The notes under the pieces were generated by a model. That model had not been told where the DNA came from, did no database searches, and worked only from the letters and a program-made list of their open reading frames with translations. The translations under genes and the position numbers were made by a program. This document shows positions 1 through 12,439 of a DNA stretch of 64,000 nucleotides, piece after piece. The DNA lies in NCBI GenBank assembly GCA_018350325.1, contig JAEVLN010000001.1:1415501-1479500 (forward strand), given 5' to 3'. Source of the DNA: Globodera rostochiensis. Lineage: Eukaryota > Nematoda > Chromadorea > Rhabditida > Heteroderidae. Position 1 is the stretch's first letter, and each line of letters opens with the position of its first letter.

Positions 1-62
1 TGTGTTGATCATTGAGCATTTGGATCGGTTTGGCATTTGACCCCTGGCGGAAGGAACGTCTT

Positions 63-3000
63 TCATTGTTTGTTTCCCTGCTGTTGTTGTTGTTGTTGAG
101 TGTGTTGCTGCTGGTGTAGCATTTGTTGCAAATCCTTCTCCGACTCGTTCAGCCAATTTATGATGGCTACAATGGAGGCGAGCACGGCCGGAGTGCCGAA
201 CCCATGGGTGACCTTGAGCGAGGTTTTGAGCATTTTTTCAAAAGCATGAACAAATGAATAAAAAAGGTTTTAGTTAGGGTGTACGAAGGCCAAGTCCACA
301 CACCATGGAGAAGTGTGTCAGATGTTGTTGGATTGAGTGCTCCAGCACCGGCCGAGCATTGCCCTGGCACACCGGGCTCCGATCACTCTTTAGCAGATCG
401 GCCAGTTCGCCCAGCATTGTTCTGCAAAAAAGACTTTAACCCCACGGTTCTGGTTAACCGGATTTTTCTTAATTGAGCGTACCGATACCCTAGAGACTGG
501 TACGCATCCGATATCTGTCGGACTGATTTGCAATCGGTTTTGGCCAACCCTAACTTAAAAAAAAAACTTATGAACACCCATTTTTCTTGTGATTGGCATT
601 TCTAAGATTGTATAAAATTTCCTAGACACGAGCAGTTTGCTTGAGATTTGCCGATACCAGCCTAACCTGGTGGCTCCGAGTAGGCCCTTCCTTTGCTGGA
701 TGCCCAGCGGTGAGTCGGTGCAGTTTTTGAAGGTCAAATAGTCAGCGATCTGTTTGGCCGGGAATTCGTTCTCGCACAACGCGTGGAAGTCCCGTGCCAG
801 GTTGAATGCTTCATCTGTCCATGAGTTTATGTTTTAGCTGAGTTTGATTTGCAAATTGGGAAGTGAGGCTCGGGAATCTTGGTACCATTTTAAAGATTAT
901 TGATTTGATTTTGAATAACACTTTCTCCAAAAACTGATCTCAAACGTGGAGTCATTTGAGCAGTATTCCTAATTCCTTCAATCAGCAGGAAGTCTCAGCC
1001 CGGATCACTAACATTCGACTAGTGCAGTCAGTGTAGACACATTGGCCGTTTTCCGCCTGCCCGCTGGCAACACCAGTCCATAGGTCTTCAATTGGTCGCG
1101 CAATGATTTGCCTCCATCTTTGGACTTGGCTCTGGGATAAAATGAATTTTAAGAAATTATTTGAAAACATTGGCTTTTTTATGAATTTTCAATACTGCCA
1201 ACACCTTCGAAGAATTCCGCCGAGAACAGATGCATTCAAACACTCGGGAGGGTTGATCCGTCTGTATAACACACACATAAGTAATTATTGTTTTGCTAAT
1301 GGTATTAGGATTTCTTGAACTTTTTCGTTTACCCACAACCGGAACTGAATCTGAAATATTTGTTCTATGGTTCGGTCCTAAACCGCTAATTGGGGTAAGG
1401 CACACGATCCCAACCCGGGATGCGAGGTGTTATCCGAACCCTGAAAGCCGGTCTTTTTTTTAGACCCTAAAACCCAATCCAAGGTTTTTCCCGATCCGCT
1501 GCATCATTTCTGATTCCAGCAACCGACCGATGGATTTCGCCAACAGTGACACGGTATTTTGGAGTCGAGCTGAGCAGCGACAGACGGCCTAATGATGTGA
1601 AAAGATTTCGTGAAAGTTTCAAATTTTCACACAAATTTTAAAGCTCACCACCAGAGAAAAATAACTATGACTAACAAACCAAATAGGTAAGGGGTAACGA
1701 AAAATTATTTTTTTTTTAATTAATTGTCAAAATTTACAATCAGAGAATGGAATGGAAAAATGGCGACCTGGAACTGTGCAAAATGTCTCCATGGGATTGA
1801 TGGTTCCTGGTGGCACAATACCCGGTGAAGGAATGCCAGATGCAAGTCCGGAATCGTTCAGTGACGAAGGCATATGGTTGACACCAATTGGGGTCGGCAT
1901 TGAGTTGTTCGGCGGCACAATGCCGAGCAGATGACGCGATTGTCGCGAGCCTACATGTTCAAGTTGAGGTTCAAAAGCGTGAGTGCCAAAATAGAGCATT
2001 TTTATCGATTTTCGGGATTTTCTACGGTCAAATTGTCTCAAGGTTCCTTCAAATTTGCTATGCTAACGAACCCTTTCGGATTACGCCCTCGGCACCAGCA
2101 CCTCCCCCACCGGGTCCTCTTCGTCTGCTACTGTGCCGTTTTACACCTCTCCCTCTGCCACCTCCGTTGACTGACGGTGATTCCGAGTCCGAGTCTGTCA
2201 TCTGCAAATAGTTAGGTAATCATTTTGTATGTTTTTTTTTAAATAAAGGTCACTTATTGACTAATGCCAACGGCTTCTGGATTTGAAGTCCCTAAAAATT
2301 CACTAAAAAATCCCCGACCCCTTCGCTGTCCATCTTCGCCTCGACGCCCTCCCTCGGCGATTGGAAGGGCGGCAACACGCGCAAAAGTGTTCCGCCATCG
2401 CCGCCGTTCGCTTCGCTGCTGGCTGAAGTGCCCTGCTGCTGCTGCTGGTGCTGGATAAACAGCGTGTGCACTGAGCCAGAAGTGCCGTTGTTGCCATGCT
2501 GAGACGACGCTTGTTGGAGACTGTGCACGGGGTTCAACGCGACCATGTAGTCAAGTGTGGACTGCTGTGGTAGTCGAGTCGGGGAGTTTTTAAACAAATG
2601 AAGAATAACCTAGCCTATTAAAACACTGTCAGCAAACCGATTCGAAATCGGACATCCGTCAATTTCAGTTTGATTCTTCTGTCGGTTACGAAAACCCGAA
2701 AATTTAGATAAAGGATTCGGGAACCAGAAATTTCCAGGAACCGACTACTCTAGTTAAAAATATGAATATGTTATCCCCCTAAACAACCTGCTCCTGTACG
2801 TATGCAGCTCGACCAATGTTCTGATGCTGTGCCCCCAGAAACATTGATGAATATCCCTGAGGGTAAATGGAAAGTTTGAATGGTCAACCCAACAAAATGC
2901 CAAAAAAAATTCACATAATCAGTTGCCGAATATGGGAATGTGTAGGGGTTGGCGGGCGAAGACTGGAAATGTGCTGTGGAAGGCGCCGCAAGCGCTGTAG

Positions 3001-3230
3001 GCATCGGACGCTGCTGTTGTTGTGACGTGCCCAACTCTTGCTGTTGAGCGGCACCGGCAGCACCATTTGTGCCATCAGTGGCGACAGGAAGGCGGGAAGT
3101 GCAAACAACATTTTGCTAAAGATGAATTGAAATGCATACTGAAATGACAAAATTGACAATCAAATCGCGCTGTCGCGAACTGCATCTCTTCCTTGGCGCC
3201 ACTGTCTTCGTCCCCCAAACTCACATCCAT
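63..3230 (-). CDS. Transcription factor AP-2 (TFAP2/aptf family)
   Basis: This is a sequence-specific nuclear transcription factor with a C-terminal helix-span-helix DNA-binding and dimerisation domain. I join about nine exons. The start ATG at 3230 opens an acidic N-terminus ([11 protein letters not shown]). Next come Gln/Ala-rich exons (about 3115-2915 and 2838-2780), a poly-Gln exon (about 2570-2330), an Arg/Gly-rich exon (about 2205-2050) and a Pro-rich exon reading [16 protein letters not shown]. The conserved domain follows in order: [16 protein letters not shown] near 1590-1520, [18 protein letters not shown] near 1260-1190, [19 protein letters not shown] near 1060-1010, [17 protein letters not shown] near 810-740, [18 protein letters not shown] near 390-320, and [13 protein letters not shown] near 220-165. 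The protein ends in a poly-Gln tail at the TGA at 63-65. These blocks match the AP-2 domain in the right order, so the family call is firm. The small N-terminal exons and exact junctions are less sure, and I cannot assign which nematode aptf paralogue this is. Confidence 0.9.
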
Positions 3231-4940
3231 GCTGGCCCCGCCCCGCTTTGCGCGCCTCTGGCTATGTGTTCCTGAGCAGCGTTGTGCCCTCGGGCGAGTG
3301 CGGCGTTTGCTGTGCGTGTGACCGGTGTTTGTTGCCTCGGGCCACTCGTCGGCAACCGTGGGTTAGAGTGATGTGATGATGATCACTGATCAGAATCCAA
3401 TAGATAGAGCGGAGTTGCTGTTGCTGAGGAAGAGCATACGAAGAGGGAGAAAGCTGGTTGGTGACGACTGCTTGCAGCAGTGTTGGAGGAATGCAGCGCT
3501 TGCGCTTTGTTAATTTCACTTTTGCGTTGTAAAGAAAGAAGCCGGAATTGATCATAAAGGGGAAGGGGGTGGTGAACTCCTTATCCAGATCAAATCCCGC
3601 CCCTTTCACCCCCCTTTCTGGATTTGATGTCGGGAAATAGCGCGACTGGGCGTGCGGGCATGTGGTAGGATGGAAGGACGAGGGCAAAAGTGAGTTGGGT
3701 GAGAAAGGCGTGACTCAGTCGAAGAGTTTCCGCTTCTATCATCAAACCAACCCGAAGCCCAGATGAGAGGGGAAGGGGAGCGAGGAGTAAGTACCCCGTT
3801 CCCCATCCCTGTGCAGCAACCCCCTGATCGATCACTTCCACCGACGACGACAACTGCGACGAGTTGGGCCGATTGAGCGGAGACAAAGGGAGGATCGCTT
3901 TGCGCGAGCAAAAGGAATCCATCATCCCAAAACTGGGCAAGAAAAAGCCTTTCCCACCACAAAATATTGACCTTCGCCGATTATACCCCCTGAGGGCATG
4001 GGGGTGCCGGTAAGGCAAAAAACGCAGCTAATTGTTCAAAGAACCAGCCCAGTGGCAGGAGAACGACCCCATCTGCTGAAGCGGAGGAGAAAAGCAAATT
4101 CGAGGCTCGCCGGCAACCCTTTCTCCAACGACAGAATCTTGTTAGGCGCCTTTCCCGAGTTCTTCCTCCTGCCACCAACCCTAACTGCCCAACTTTTCCT
4201 CTTAATTGATCCATTCATCGTTCTTCGACCGATGGAAGAACTTTTGGCGAGCTCTCCTCAAGATTAAATCCGTCGTTATTCGCATGCATAAACTGAATCA
4301 AGAGAAAAGAGGAGAGATGGGGTGGGTTATGTGGCGCCAAGGCGGTTGTCCGGATCGGCGGAGATTTGATTAGTGGCGACGGTTGCGGCTAAAATGGATT
4401 TGGAGCTGGCGGGGTGAGGGGGGCGGTAGGGAAGAGAGAGCAGCATTCCGTGTACTTCCGCGGAGTTGTGGAGAGTGAAAGTTTGGAGAATTGATGGATT
4501 TGATGATTTTCGGAGTGTCTCTTCTGATTAAAATGGAAATGGGAATAAAGGAAGAAGAATCACTGATCGGAGGGACCAACCAAACCATTGATCGGAAAGC
4601 TAAATTGGGAGATGCTTACATGGAAAAGCTTAGGGAGTATTTGTTTAACAGGGATGAAGCATTTGGCGATTCTGATGCTAAACAAATCCCCTCCCCACAT
4701 ATTCACCCTCTGTCCACTCTTCTTCCAAGTGCCCTTCATAGTGCTTGATCACTCACTTCATCCTTCTTTATTTGTTGCATAAATGGACTACGACGAAAAC
4801 GAAAAAATGAGACAATGGGAGAATAAATACAGTGAGAGGAGAGATGTTTAAGATGTCTGGCTTTTTATGCGGCGAGCCTTTTTTATCCTAATAAATTTTT
4901 TTGATCACCGATAGCCTTCGATTATACAAAATGAAAAATA
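3231..4940. other. 5' flank of the AP-2 gene, no gene seen
   Basis: This is a non-repetitive, moderately GC-rich stretch upstream of the AP-2 start. Several open frames of 60-140 codons exist on both strands (for example minus 4018-3590), but they overlap one another, have no domain and lack convincing splice partners. It most likely holds the AP-2 promoter and 5' UTR. Confidence 0.5.
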
Positions 4941-5060
4941 TTACACTGGGCCAAAGTAGCGGGATTGGGATCCAGTTAAAATCCCGCGGATCCCGCTCCC
5001 GCTTCATGGACGGCAACAAAGAGAAAAAAAGCGAATTAATTTATTTGCGCAAATCATAAC

Positions 5061-5357
5061 TAGGGGCAGAATTTTTTGTTGCGAAAAGTCAATTTTTAGA
5101 GGAACATTTTTTGAAAATTTTGAAAAAATCCGTCCTTACAAATTGGGGATGTATTTTCCGTTTTTATTGCATTTTTGTTAAGGAATTTTTGAAAAATGGC
5201 AAAATATGGATAAAAATATGGAATATGGATAAAATCGCGAAATATGGATTATAAAATGGGCTCTAGAAGCTCCAACCAAAACTAAAAACACTATTTATGC
5301 CATTTAGAAGCGTTTCAAGCAGAAAAAATATGGATTTCCATATAAATCGCAGCCCTA
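5061..5357. mobile_element. hAT-like MITE, about 297 bp
   Basis: The element starts TAGGGGCAG and ends CAGCCCTA. It is flanked by the exact 8-bp direct repeat ATCATAAC (5053-5060 and 5358-5365). The TAGGG end fits the hAT terminal rule YARNG, and 8-bp target duplications are typical of hAT. There is no transposase frame, so it is non-autonomous. Its right end resembles the element at 51846-52399. Confidence 0.75.
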
Positions 5358-5854
5358 ATCATAACTAGGGACGATTTTTTTAGGGTTTAAACTTTTTTTT
5401 TGCGGATAGGGTTTGACAAGAGAAGGGTGGTGCAAAGCTTGCGGCTCGAAACTTCCGGCCCAAATTTTTCGGCCCCTAATTAAGACAAAAAAAAATCAAT
5501 GAAAAAAAAATCAATTTCACACAATTTTTCATTTATAATTTCATTTATTCTTTAGATCTTGCTCTAGAAGCAGCAAGAATAACACCGACTGGCACTGGTT
5601 TGACAGATCAACAAAAATAAAAGCAAAATAATAGTTTGATAAAATTTACCAAAATTTCTTATGAAAAATGCAAAAGAGAAAACCCTAAAATCATAACTTT
5701 TTTCTTTAAAAAAAATGCACTCCTAAAAAAGACTTTTTCTTGGACCAAAAATCCACCCCCAAAGATTGATATTTTCCAAAAATTTTTATTTTTGTTATTT
5801 TTTATAAAATTTTACAAAAACATGTGAAAAATTAATAAAGGTAATGGATTTTAA

Positions 5855-6955
5855 GGACGAAACCCAACTCGTTCCCCTTTGCCCAATTTTTTTGGCTCTA
5901 TTGCAGTTTGCACGACCTTAAAAAAGTTACACGACCTTAAAATGTTTACACGACCATAAAATGTTTACACGACCATAAAATGTTTACACGACCATAAAAA
6001 AAATAACACGACCATAAAAAAAAATACACGACCATAAATATAAATTGTGATTTACTGCTATATTATTTGTTTGATGGGTTTTTGGAACAAATTAGGATAT
6101 TGATAGCGCTGCATTCTTAAAAGTAGGGTGTAGGTTTGGAGTGTGATCCTGTGACAGTGTCCGTTATCGTTAGGCTTAGGCCTAAGCCACCCTGGCTTGG
6201 GGTTCGTTAGGCTTAGGCCTAAGCCACCCTGGCTTGGGGTCTGTTAGGCTTAGGCCTAAGCTTAATAAACCCCAAGCCAGGGTGGCTTAGGCCTAAGCCT
6301 AACGATCCCTCTTGCTTATGGGGGGAATTAGAAGTTTAAATGGATTCTGCAATTTCAACACGAGTGGGTTAATCATGTTATCATAGCAAAACAAAAAATT
6401 TTCAAGCTATATTAGAAGAAATCCGCTTACAATACGATTTTTAATTGTAATTTATTTATGGTCGTGTATTTGTTTTTATGGTCGTATAAATTGTTTATGG
6501 TCGTGTAAACTGGTTTTAAGGTCGTGTAAACATTTTAAGGTCGTGTAAACATTTTAAGGTCGTGTAATTTGTTTATGGTCGTGTAAACTGCAATAGAGCC
6601 ATTTTTTTGAACTTTTTGTATTATAACTTTTTTTTCTAGCGAACCAAATGAAATATTTTTGGTATCATTTGAAAGCAAACACTCAGTAGAAGCTATTAGC
6701 AAGCAAAAGCTAACCGATTGGTCAAGTGCCAAAAAAGTTATGGCCCGAAAAACTGAAATTTTTATTTTTTTGGCCAGAATGGCCACAACTTTTTTGGCAC
6801 TTGACCAATCGGTTAGCTTTTGCTTGCTAATAGCTTCTACTGAGTGTTTGCTTTCAAATGATACCAAAAATATTTCATTTGGTTCGCTAGAAAAAAAGTT
6901 ATAATACAAAAAGTTCAAAAAAGTTGGGCAAAGGGGAACGAGTTGGGTTTTTCCC
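5855..6955. mobile_element. Foldback-type element, word CGACCATAAA, 1.1 kb
   Basis: The terminal inverted repeats read GGACGAAACCCAACTCGTTCC on the left and the complement of CGAGTTGGGTTTTTCCC on the right. Inside each end lies an array of a short word: ACACGACCATAAAATGTTT repeated at 5910-6035, and its complement TATGGTCGTGTAAA repeated at 6455-6590. A smaller palindrome built on TTAGGCTTAGGCCTAAGCC sits at 6170-6305. The core (about 6615-6905) is a near-perfect 290-bp palindrome containing AAGCTATTAGCAAGCAAAAG and GTTATGGCC. The flanking direct repeat is GGATTTTAA, 9 bp (5846-5854 and 6956-6964). Confidence 0.8.
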
Positions 6956-7209
6956 GGATTTTAAAGGTTTTCAGGCAAAAATTGTTAATGGTTTTCAAAT
7001 ATTTTTTAATTAAAATGCGAGCAAAACAAGAATTTTTAAAATAAATTATCATTACAAAAAAAATCTCATTTGAAAAGTCCCGGTTCCGACATTTCGTCGA
7101 ATGGGATTTCGTCTGGTTTTTAAATGCATGTTTTCTAGGGTACAAGCATGCGTAGATCACGAATCCGAGCTCGGATCTTGCGAATCTCGTGCGCGCACAA
7201 TCGTGGTGC

Positions 7210-8341
7210 GGCGGCGTTCATTTCAGTGCCCACACTTCAGTGCCCACACTTCAGTGCCGGACACTTCAGTGCCAGCACTTAAAAAGGCTATAACTTTTTT
7301 TAAACTCAACCAAATCAAACAATTAAGATGTCATTGGAAAGCTCTAAACGAGAAGTATCGTAAAAAAAAAAATCAAGCCGGTTCAATTCGTTTTTAAGAA
7401 GTTCAACGTGAAAAACACCCAAAATCAGGGCTTTTCATCAGTTTATTGCAATAACTTTTTTAAGAATTTTTTAATTGATTAGCGTTGGCTTAACAATAGC
7501 TTTTAAAAGCTTAGAGCTTTCCAATGACATCTTAATTGTTTGATTTGGTTGAGTTTAAAAAAAGTTATATGCTTTTAATTGCTGGCACTGAAGTGTCCCG
7601 GCACTGAAGTGTGGGCACTGAAGTGTCCGGCACTGAAGTGTGGGCACTGAAGTGATGCGTACGAAGCGGGCCACTACCGTCCCGCCACTACCGTCCCGGC
7701 CACTACCGTCCCGGCCACTACCGTCCCGCCACTACCGTCCAACCAATTTTTTGAAACGCAAAATGTGATCAATAGAAAGTAATACATTTTGAATACCTTT
7801 TAGAATTTTTACATCTTTTAAGCTTCAACTGCTTTTTTGAATAGTTTTTTGCATTTTTCTTTTTCTAGGTTTATTAAAGTGACATTGTTCAGTTTATACC
7901 ACTTTTTCTTCAAATTGATTTAGCGGTACATAGACGCAAAAACGGCGCTACCTCAACTCCAAGCCGATCACCAATACATCCAGAACCAAATCACCCCTCA
8001 TTTGATTATTGAAGTCCTTAGGGGAATTTCCAGCAATTACCACATGAATTCTTAAATTAATTTGTTTTGTAAGATTTGTTATTTGTTCTACAATTGCTTC
8101 ATCACCTGATAAAAAGTTTATGTTTGGATTAAAATCTATAAAATTTTGTTGGTGAGACTTAGTTATCCTTTTTCGAATGAAGACGCAGTTGAAATTTTGC
8201 GTTTCAACAAAATTGGTTGGGACGGTAGTGGCCGGGACGGTAGTGGCCGGGACGGTAGTGGCCCGGGACGGTAGTGGCGGGACGGTAGTGGCCGGGACGG
8301 TAGTGGCGGGACGGTAATGACCCCTACTCTGATGCGTACCC
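7210..8341. mobile_element. Foldback-type element, word CACTTCAGTGCC (outer, hosts a nested insertion)
   Basis: The left arm (7218-7280) repeats CACTTCAGTGCC and the right arm (7585-7652) repeats GGCACTGAAGTG. Between them is the AT-rich palindromic core, with ATAACTTTTTTTAAACTCAA at one side and its complement at the other. The right terminus was interrupted by the element at 7663-8329; the rest of it reappears at 8330-8341. Only after that insertion is removed does a target duplication appear: ATCGTGGTGC at 7200-7209 and 8342-8351. Confidence 0.75.
7663..8329. mobile_element. Foldback-type element nested in the previous one, word GGCCACTACCGTCCC
   Basis: The left arm (7670-7742) repeats GCCACTACCGTCCC and the right arm (8220-8318) repeats GGGACGGTAGTGGC. 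It is flanked by TGATGCGTAC at 7653-7662 and 8330-8339, so it inserted into the right end of the CACTTCAGTGCC element. The interior differs from the usual core: on the minus strand, from about 8215 to 7948, it has an open frame of about 90 residues that looks protein-like (see findings). Confidence 0.75.
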
Positions 8342-8634
8342 ATCGTGGTGCTCCGGACTCTAATTGTAACTTTTGATAGAACGCCAAAGATTTATTATTA
8401 CCAACAATTCGTTCAAACATTAATTCGTTTTTTTCTTTTTTGTCGTCTATGATTTTGTCTTGTGTCAACACGACTTCGACTTTGTGAGAATATCACGAGA
8501 AAATGTTCCTATAAATTTTTAAGGTTGTCCTTTGGTCTCTATTTTGTTTATTTTTATTCCTTCAAAATAAAAATAAGTGTCGCAAAAATGTTCAGCAGCA
8601 ACGGTTTATCAAAAAAACGAATACTCAAATTAAA

Positions 8635-10954
8635 ATGATGCCTTTAGCCTACGGTTCTTACGGTGGCCCCGGTGCATATTCCAGTGGATATGGCGGTCTG
8701 GCTGTGTGAGCTTTTCTCGCTATTTTCAAGTCCGGTCCAAAAAATCGGATTTCAGGGCCAGCATCAGCTTCGAAACTAACTCGAAGGACCCGTTTTTGCA
8801 GAGGTTTTTGTTTTCATCGCAAATATGTACATTCTCTAGGGTTGGCGCCTCGAAATCAGTGTGTAAGCGGAAAATCGAGTTTACGGTTTATTCTCTGGCG
8901 CGCGATTCGTGGCATTTTTTGAAACGTAAACCGAAACGCGACCATTTTTTTTTTTGAAAATCGCCCGCGGGATCCTGCGAAAGCCCTGATTTGGACCAAA
9001 ATTGGAAAAAAGTCAAATAATGAAAAATATATTTATTTTTTCAGGTGCTATTTGTTTTTTCACAAGTCGTTTGTTTGGATTAGAATTTGATGTAATAGAT
9101 TCGGATTTTGTTACATCGGAAACCAAAAAACACGACTAAAAAGGAAATTACCCAAAATATGGACGGATCCAAACCGCATTAGTACCGTCAGTTGTTCCAA
9201 TCATTGAAAACATTAATTTGCATTAGACGTTTCTTTTTTCTACTCTTTAAATATACAGGGCGAGGGTGTTCGTTGGAAACATAATGACGTCCAAAGTTGG
9301 GCGGGACGAACTCATCCAGTTGTTCTCCAACTATGGCAAATTGTTGGGTGTGACGGTGTTCAAGGGTTATGCATTTGTCCAATTCTCGTACGGCACTGAG
9401 GCGGATTTGGCCGTTTCTGCGTTGAACGGATACAATTGGCACGGCGCAACACTCGGTAAATGGAAGATGGAGTCAATGGCGTCAGGCCGGAGGTCACTCC
9501 AAGAGCAAAAAGAGAAAAGCATTTTATAGTTGTAGCACGGCCGTAACCAGGGGAGGGCTGCAACCCACCCACTCCCCTCCCTCTCCGAAACCATAAATGT
9601 AAATTTTTAGAAAATTGTGTGTATTTTTGAAACCTTCAAATGCAAACAAAAAGATGCAGATATTTTATATAAATTTGACATTGCTACGCTTTATGGATGG
9701 TAATGAATTCCTCTTTTTTTGTTAATAAGTTTCCGCCCATCCATGCCCCCGAGTACGAGTATTTCAACTTTTGTTGTTTCCCGAATTAATCGGATTTTTA
9801 ATCATTCGGACAGATGTTAAATTGGCGATGCATGGACAACAGCCGATGGTGCCACCAAAGAGTATTTTGACTGGCAATCTATTGGGTGGAAAAGGCGTAG
9901 GGTAAGTGGAATGTGTTAAATGCTTAAAACATTTGTGAAAACCTAAATATAAGTAAATTATACGAAAACATTTTATTCAGAAATCTTTGGACGATTTTCC
10001 AACCAGTCTTGGGGTTTTGGTTGGACACGTGAAAAATAAAAATAAAATTTGAGGAAGCGTAACAAAAACGAAGTGCCCCAGCAAGAAGCGGCAGCAAAGG
10101 ACCTGAAACGTATGAAAATTGACCAAGGCAGCAGCAGCAGTGGCAGCCAGGAGTTGTTGAAGCACAATAGCGCGAACAAAACATTCGCGGCACATATGGA
10201 CAGCATTGGCATTGTGCCACATGGGGACAGCGGTATTTTTTTTTTTATTTGGAAACATTTAAATTGGAATAAAGATTCAAGGCTTGACCGAAGATAGGTT
10301 GACCTTTAAAAAAATAGCAAACAAAAAATTGTTGGAGAACCCATTTCACTGCGCAATAGAGTCGGCCAAAATTGACCAGATTTCGTTAAGTGAAGTGATT
10401 TTTTTGCATTTAAAATTTGCAGAGATTCTTGACACGTTGATATGCGGTGGCTGTCGTTATGTTACAAACAGTTTGGCTGATTTTGTGGAACATCGAAAAC
10501 GTCCATGCAAATTCCCAGCCAAGACAGGTTTGCATTAGATCCCGGGCTAGAGCCGTGAGATTTCGATCGAAAATTTTGAAGAAAAAGAACGACGAGAATC
10601 TCGAACGTCCGTGGATTTTTTTTTGAATTGAACGATTTGTGCGCGTAAAGTTTGTCCAATTTTAAAATGCCTTCTTTTAACTGCGCAGTTGGTGAACCGG
10701 ACGTGCTGGGTTGCATCTCGTGCGATCAACAGTTTGACAGCAGCTGGGCACTGCTGTTTCACCACAACACGGCGCACATTCGTCCGCTGTACAAGGCCAT
10801 CGATGCGTCTTGTGCCACTGGCACTAACGGGGGCGAGCAGTGCGGCGGTGGAGGCGGTTGTGACGAGATAATCAAGCAGGACTTGAACAACGAGTCGACG
10901 ATGATGGCGGCCGGAGGCGCAGATCACCGCCAGCAGCAGCAACAGACGGTGTGA
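8635..10954 (+). CDS. hnRNP-C/RALY-like RRM protein with two zinc fingers
   Basis: This is a predicted nuclear RNA/DNA-binding protein. Exon 1 (8635-8705) encodes a Gly/Tyr-rich start ([20 protein letters not shown]). A following exon near 9144-9186 carries DPNRIST, the usual lead-in to an hnRNP-C-type RRM. The RRM exon (9259-9455) shows RNP2 VFVGNI and RNP1 KGYAFVQF, and the next exon (9814-9901) completes the domain. Exon 10054-10232 is basic and Gln/Ser-rich. Exon 10423-10527 carries a C2HC finger (CGGCRY...HRKRPC) resembling the N-terminal BCL11-type finger. Exon 10689-10954 carries a C2H2 finger ([12 protein letters not shown]...HHNTAH), then Gly- and Gln-rich sequence and a stop. Splice phases agree from the RRM onward. 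The junction between the DPNRIST exon and the RRM exon does not keep frame with any GT or GC donor I can find, so there may be a missed exon or a sequence error. Confidence 0.75.
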
Positions 10955-11880
10955 GAAAGTTGTGTGTTTTGGGTTTGGCCGAACGAAAGAGAGAGAGTTA
11001 GGTGGTGTAAGTCGGTCGGTGGTCATCAAAAGTTGCTTCCTTTCCTACTCTTAATTGGATTTTTCCATTTTTTTAAATGAATCGTCGGGGGTTTACTGAA
11101 TGAATGAGAGCGATATTTGTTGGCAACTTTTTTTTTTGCAAGTTTTTGACAATCAAAGAGTTTTGTGTGTTACACGAATTTGTCTTTTATTGTGTACTTT
11201 GAATTTTTTAAAATAAATGTGTTTCTGATATTTGCATTTTTATGGGTAGCATTTCTGAGTTATAGTCAATCAATGGTTCTTTCTGCCAATCAAAAAAAAA
11301 TTTTCAACAAGTTGCAACATTTATTTAGTCTTTTTGGGTGCGATCCTTGATTGAATTCTCGAAATTAAATAACTCATGAATCGCTTTGACATGGCCGTAC
11401 AATTTTTGGGTTCGGAAGACTAAAAACGGTTTTTAAAATTGAACTGTTTTGAACTAAAATCTAATTTTTGAGAAGGTGGACATTTTTTGTATTTTGAAAC
11501 CAAATTGAAAAATTCATTTTTCATAATGCGATTTCAAATTTTCATATTGGGTGTGTAAACATTTAGATTTGAATAATTTCGTGCAGCACTTAGCTGAATT
11601 TCACATTTTTTTTTATTGTTTTGCCGAACTTCGCCATAGGCGTTCCGACATGCCATTGTTTACATTATGCTTTTTGTTTTTTCCCATTTTTCAAAGATAA
11701 GGCATACCACTTTTTTTGCCAGCATCTTTTTATGTTTGGCCCGGATTCGGATGTGAATCCCCCAGGTTTGCATTTTGATTTTTTTTATCAGGCGTTAGGG
11801 GGTGTGGGTTCTCCATGGTTGTCTAATAAAAAAAGTATGGTATTTTCTCGGATTTGAACGCCACAATAATTTTTTTGTAA
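10955..11880. other. AT-rich 3' flank, no gene seen
   Basis: This is the 3' UTR of the RRM/zinc-finger gene followed by AT-rich sequence. I see no convincing exon or element. Confidence 0.5.
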
Positions 11881-12110
11881 AATTTTTTTAAAAAATTGTA
11901 GGGCGATTCCTGCCCCAGTATTCTGTTGCGTTTGGGTGGGATGCACCAGGGTTATTAGGGTCAAAACATTGCCAAATCATTTCAGTGCAACGACGACCTC
12001 GCCCCCCAAGTGTTGTTTGAGATGGCTGTGTCAATTATGAAAATGGGCGGCGCCGATGACGTTGAGTGCCCGGCAGATGCAAAAAACAAAGCGAAAGTTG
12101 AGTAGATGGA
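11880..12110 (+). other. Possible isolated coding exons, unrecognised
   Basis: After acceptor-like AGs, two short open stretches look protein-like. About 11901-11945 reads GDSCPSILLRLGGMHQ. About 11986-12107 reads LAPQVLFEMAVSIMKMGG and then an acidic/Lys tail and a TAG stop. Their splice phases do not join cleanly and no family is recognised. This could be the 3' end of a small gene or a gene relic. Confidence 0.3.
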
Positions 12111-12439
12111 TGGAAATGGAACCGCGAACAAAAACGGGTGTTTTCCCTTGAGCTTTAAGTGCCGCAAAAAGTGAGAATTTTGTATTTGATCTAAATTTTT
12201 AAATAATTCTTTTAATCTTACGCCATTTTTAGTTTACACCAGCTAATTTTAATTATCCCTGTCGATTTCACGTGTTCATTGTTGTTATTAAGACTGGATA
12301 AAGGTGCGATTAAACCAAAACATGTATAATATTCAGCAATTAACGGATTTCGATGGGTGAAGTTGCGTTAACAAGTGACTCAGCGAAATGTCTACACGAT
12401 TAGAAAAACGCTGAAATTTCAAAAAGGTTTTTATGATTA

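Noticed and set aside
3262..4018. Overlapping 118-142-codon frames upstream of AP-2
   Set aside because: Several frames overlap the same GC-rich stretch, none has a domain, and they look like promoter/UTR sequence.
4491..4748. 85-codon plus-strand frame upstream of AP-2
   Set aside because: It is partly protein-like but isolated, with no splice partner or recognised family.
6535..6918. Mirror-image frames with nearly the same protein on both strands
   Set aside because: They arise because the core of the foldback element is a near-perfect palindrome. They are not genes.
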